Source of the DNA: an uncultured Rhodospirillaceae bacterium
GTDB taxonomy: Bacteria > Pseudomonadota > Alphaproteobacteria > Rhodospirillales > Casp-alpha2
Reading direction: 5' to 3'
DNA: 15,049 nucleotides
NCBI GenBank assembly: GCA_913048145.1
Contig: CAJWVP010000020.1
Location: forward strand, 1 to 15,049
Part shown: positions 13,972 to 15,049 of the stretch, in pieces
Numbering within the stretch: position 1 is the stretch's first letter
How the letters are laid out: every line of letters starts with the position of its first letter
The notes under the pieces: generated by a model
The model's database searches: none
Told to the model about the DNA's origin: nothing
What the model saw: the letters and a program-made list of their open reading frames with translations, nothing else
Position numbers and translations under genes: made by a program

Positions 13972-14595
13972 TTAGCTGAGCGGCAGCATGACGTGGTCCT
14001 GGTAGGTGATGCGATCTGACAGGCGCGCATACCACGCGTCGATGTTGGCGAAGGCGGGCTTGTCGAAATCCATGGCGTTCCAACGATGAATCGCGCAGCC
14101 GACAGGAATGTCGCCGACCGAAGGGGCTGCTCCGCCAATGAAATCCTTAGACGACAACTGCGTATCTAGAATGGCCCACATTTTCTCTGCGTCCGCAGTG
14201 GCAGCGACCACGGCATCCGGATCGCGTTTCTCCGGCGGATGACGAACGACATTCCAGAAGATGGTTGTCATAGGTGCGTGCAGTCGGCTGGCGTACCAAT
14301 CCATCCATTGTCCCGCGTGCGCCCGCCCCACGACGTCGTTCGGCCACCAGTGTGTATCGGCACCGAATTTGTCCGCCAAATAACGAACGATGGAATGGGA
14401 TTCCCAGACGATGACATCGCCGTCTTCAAGGGTGGGCACCAGTCCGTTCGGGTTCTTGGTCAGGTATTCCGGCGTATCGTTGATGCCAAACTGCAGGCCG
14501 ACATCGACACGTTCATGCTCGAGCCCTAATTCGCCGATCATCCACATGGCCTTCTGGACGTTGATGGAATTAGCGCGGCCGAATATGCGGACCAC
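13972..14595 (-). CDS. Glutathione S-transferase
   Basis: This cytosolic GST has 207 residues. The N-terminal thioredoxin-fold domain starts at once with VRIFGRANSINVQKAMWMIGELGLEHERVDV, where S10 in the NSxN motif is the likely glutathione-activating residue. NPNGLVPTLEDGD carries the cis-proline, and WESHSIVRYLADKFG the ESxxIxxYL gamma-glutamyl site. The helical C-terminal domain contains FIGGAAPSVGDIPVG, the usual N-capping box. GSTs conjugate glutathione to electrophiles or use it in isomerisation and dehalogenation. I chose GTG 14595 rather than the longer GTG at 14631: a strong AAGGAGGAGG lies right before 14595, and it would otherwise be translated as the lysine/glutamate run of an odd extension. 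It is followed by the hydrolase gene after 18 bases. Confidence 0.9.
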   Translation of the reverse strand: MVRIFGRANSINVQKAMWMIGELGLEHERVDVGLQFGINDTPEYLTKNPNGLVPTLEDGDVIVWESHSIVRYLADKFGADTHWWPNDVVGRAHAGQWMDWYASRLHAPMTTIFWNVVRHPPEKRDPDAVVAATADAEKMWAILDTQLSSKDFIGGAAPSVGDIPVGCAIHRWNAMDFDKPAFANIDAWYARLSDRITYQDHVMLPLS

Positions 14596-14607
14596 ATCCT
14601 CCTCCTT
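14596..14607 (-). promoter_or_regulatory. Strong ribosome binding site that fixes the GST start
   Basis: On the - strand AAGGAGGAGGAT runs straight into GTG 14595, giving an AGGAGG core within 3 to 7 bases of the start. This is the best Shine-Dalgarno match in the window and argues against the upstream in-frame GTG at 14631. Confidence 0.65.
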
Positions 14608-14686
14608 GATTGTTTTTTGTTTCGACGGCACGGTTTTTTTACCTCAAGTCAACGGGGGTCTAGGTTAACAGAGATTCACATGGCGC

Positions 14687-15049
14687 TTACACAGAATTCA
14701 TCCTCTGCGGCGATTGTTGATGTAAACTGAGAGGACGTTGAGTTTTTGACAAGAGATTGTCATTTCTAAATGTTCCGCCCATATCGATAAGCGTCAAGGT
14801 GGGGCCGGTGATGGTCGCCGCATTAATAAGGTGCGGGCCGGTTAAGTTGGTGGCGGCCTTCTGGTCCGTATCCGTTAGATACTGTTCGTAGTTGAAGATC
14901 AGTTCCAGCCACACGCCTTCCGGAATCTCTACGAAGATCTGGTGAACGCCGACCTTTGGTTGGGTCTGTTCCTTCTGGATCGCGCCGCAGGCATCAAGGC
15001 GTGCCTTCACGCCTGGGTAGTCGGAACAGTTAAAGGCTACGTGGTCGAT
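14687..15049 (-). CDS. VOC (glyoxalase/bleomycin resistance) fold protein, partial, with an unusual C-terminal tail
   Basis: The frame enters from the right edge of the window and ends at 14687, giving the last 120 residues. The visible part starts IDHVAFNCSDYPGVKARLDACG, a typical second VOC half with a metal-ligand histidine at the third visible residue. It continues VGVHQIFVEIPEGVWLELIFNY, where the glutamate in WLEL is the usual second ligand. VOC proteins use a divalent metal for glyoxalase, extradiol ring cleavage, epimerase or resistance reactions; the subtype cannot be told from this half. Family members usually end within about ten residues of ELxF. This one runs on for about 66 residues after that point with no recognisable domain, ending QQSPQRMNSV. 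It is upstream of the GST gene on the same strand, with a 91-base gap. Confidence 0.75.
   Translation of the reverse strand: MDHVAFNCSDYPGVKARLDACGAIQKEQTQPKVGVHQIFVEIPEGVWLELIFNYEQYLTDTDQKAATNLTGPHLINAATITGPTLTLIDMGGTFRNDNLLSKTQRPLSLHQQSPQRMNSV

Noticed and set aside
14596..14631. GST start at GTG 14631
   Set aside because: The extra 12 residues are lysine/glutamate-rich and come partly from a strong ribosome binding site; the GST fold begins right after GTG 14595.
1..15049. CRISPR array, insertion sequence, phage or tRNA-linked island
   Set aside because: No regularly spaced repeats, transposase or integrase motifs, terminal inverted repeats or tRNA cloverleaf sequences were seen on either strand.

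Overview
This window looks like chromosomal DNA from an alphaproteobacterium, possibly of the Rhodospirillales type. That placement is an inference from moderately high GC, GTG starts, tight head-to-tail operons and an accessory gene set of efflux, aromatic-acid uptake, CoA, GST and VOC proteins. No ribosomal or other taxonomic marker is present. I see no tRNA, rRNA, CRISPR array, insertion sequence or phage gene.

Left part (1-4345, + strand). The tail of an unrecognised gene is followed by a MarR regulator whose upstream region carries a perfect inverted repeat and a 16-bp-period direct repeat. The regulator overlaps an EmrA/HlyD-type membrane fusion protein. The expected EmrB transporter is absent: the HlyD stop overlaps the start of a 31-codon reading frame, after which comes a beta-decarboxylating dehydrogenase (isocitrate/isopropylmalate family, NAD-type motif). 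A class V PLP aminotransferase follows. Dehydrogenase and aminotransferase could turn a hydroxy-diacid into a 2-oxo acid and then an amino acid; the substrate is unknown.

Middle part (4380-11066, - strand). Transcription order is crotonase-fold protein, GT4-type glycosyltransferase, BenE-type transporter, aldehyde dehydrogenase, SDR protein. The first three are packed 1 and 8 bases apart. The transporter and the CoA, aldehyde and SDR enzymes suggest uptake and breakdown of an organic acid; the glycosyltransferase is out of place. Two of the enzymes lack their family's standard catalytic residues: the SDR has no YxxxK, and the crotonase has neither hydratase glutamate. A 539-base gap with hairpins separates the aldehyde dehydrogenase and SDR genes.

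Right part (11192-15049). A divergent MFS transporter (+) shares a short promoter region with the crotonase and ends one base from a convergent - strand set. That set, in transcription order, is a VOC-fold protein (partial at the window edge), a glutathione S-transferase, an arylformamidase-like alpha/beta hydrolase and a 2-hydroxychromene-2-carboxylate isomerase-like protein. Together these suggest glutathione-linked handling of an aromatic or ring-cleavage compound.

The most notable points are the two enzymes with missing catalytic residues, the HlyD gene without its partner, and the glycosyltransferase inside a catabolic operon. None is proof of a new system.
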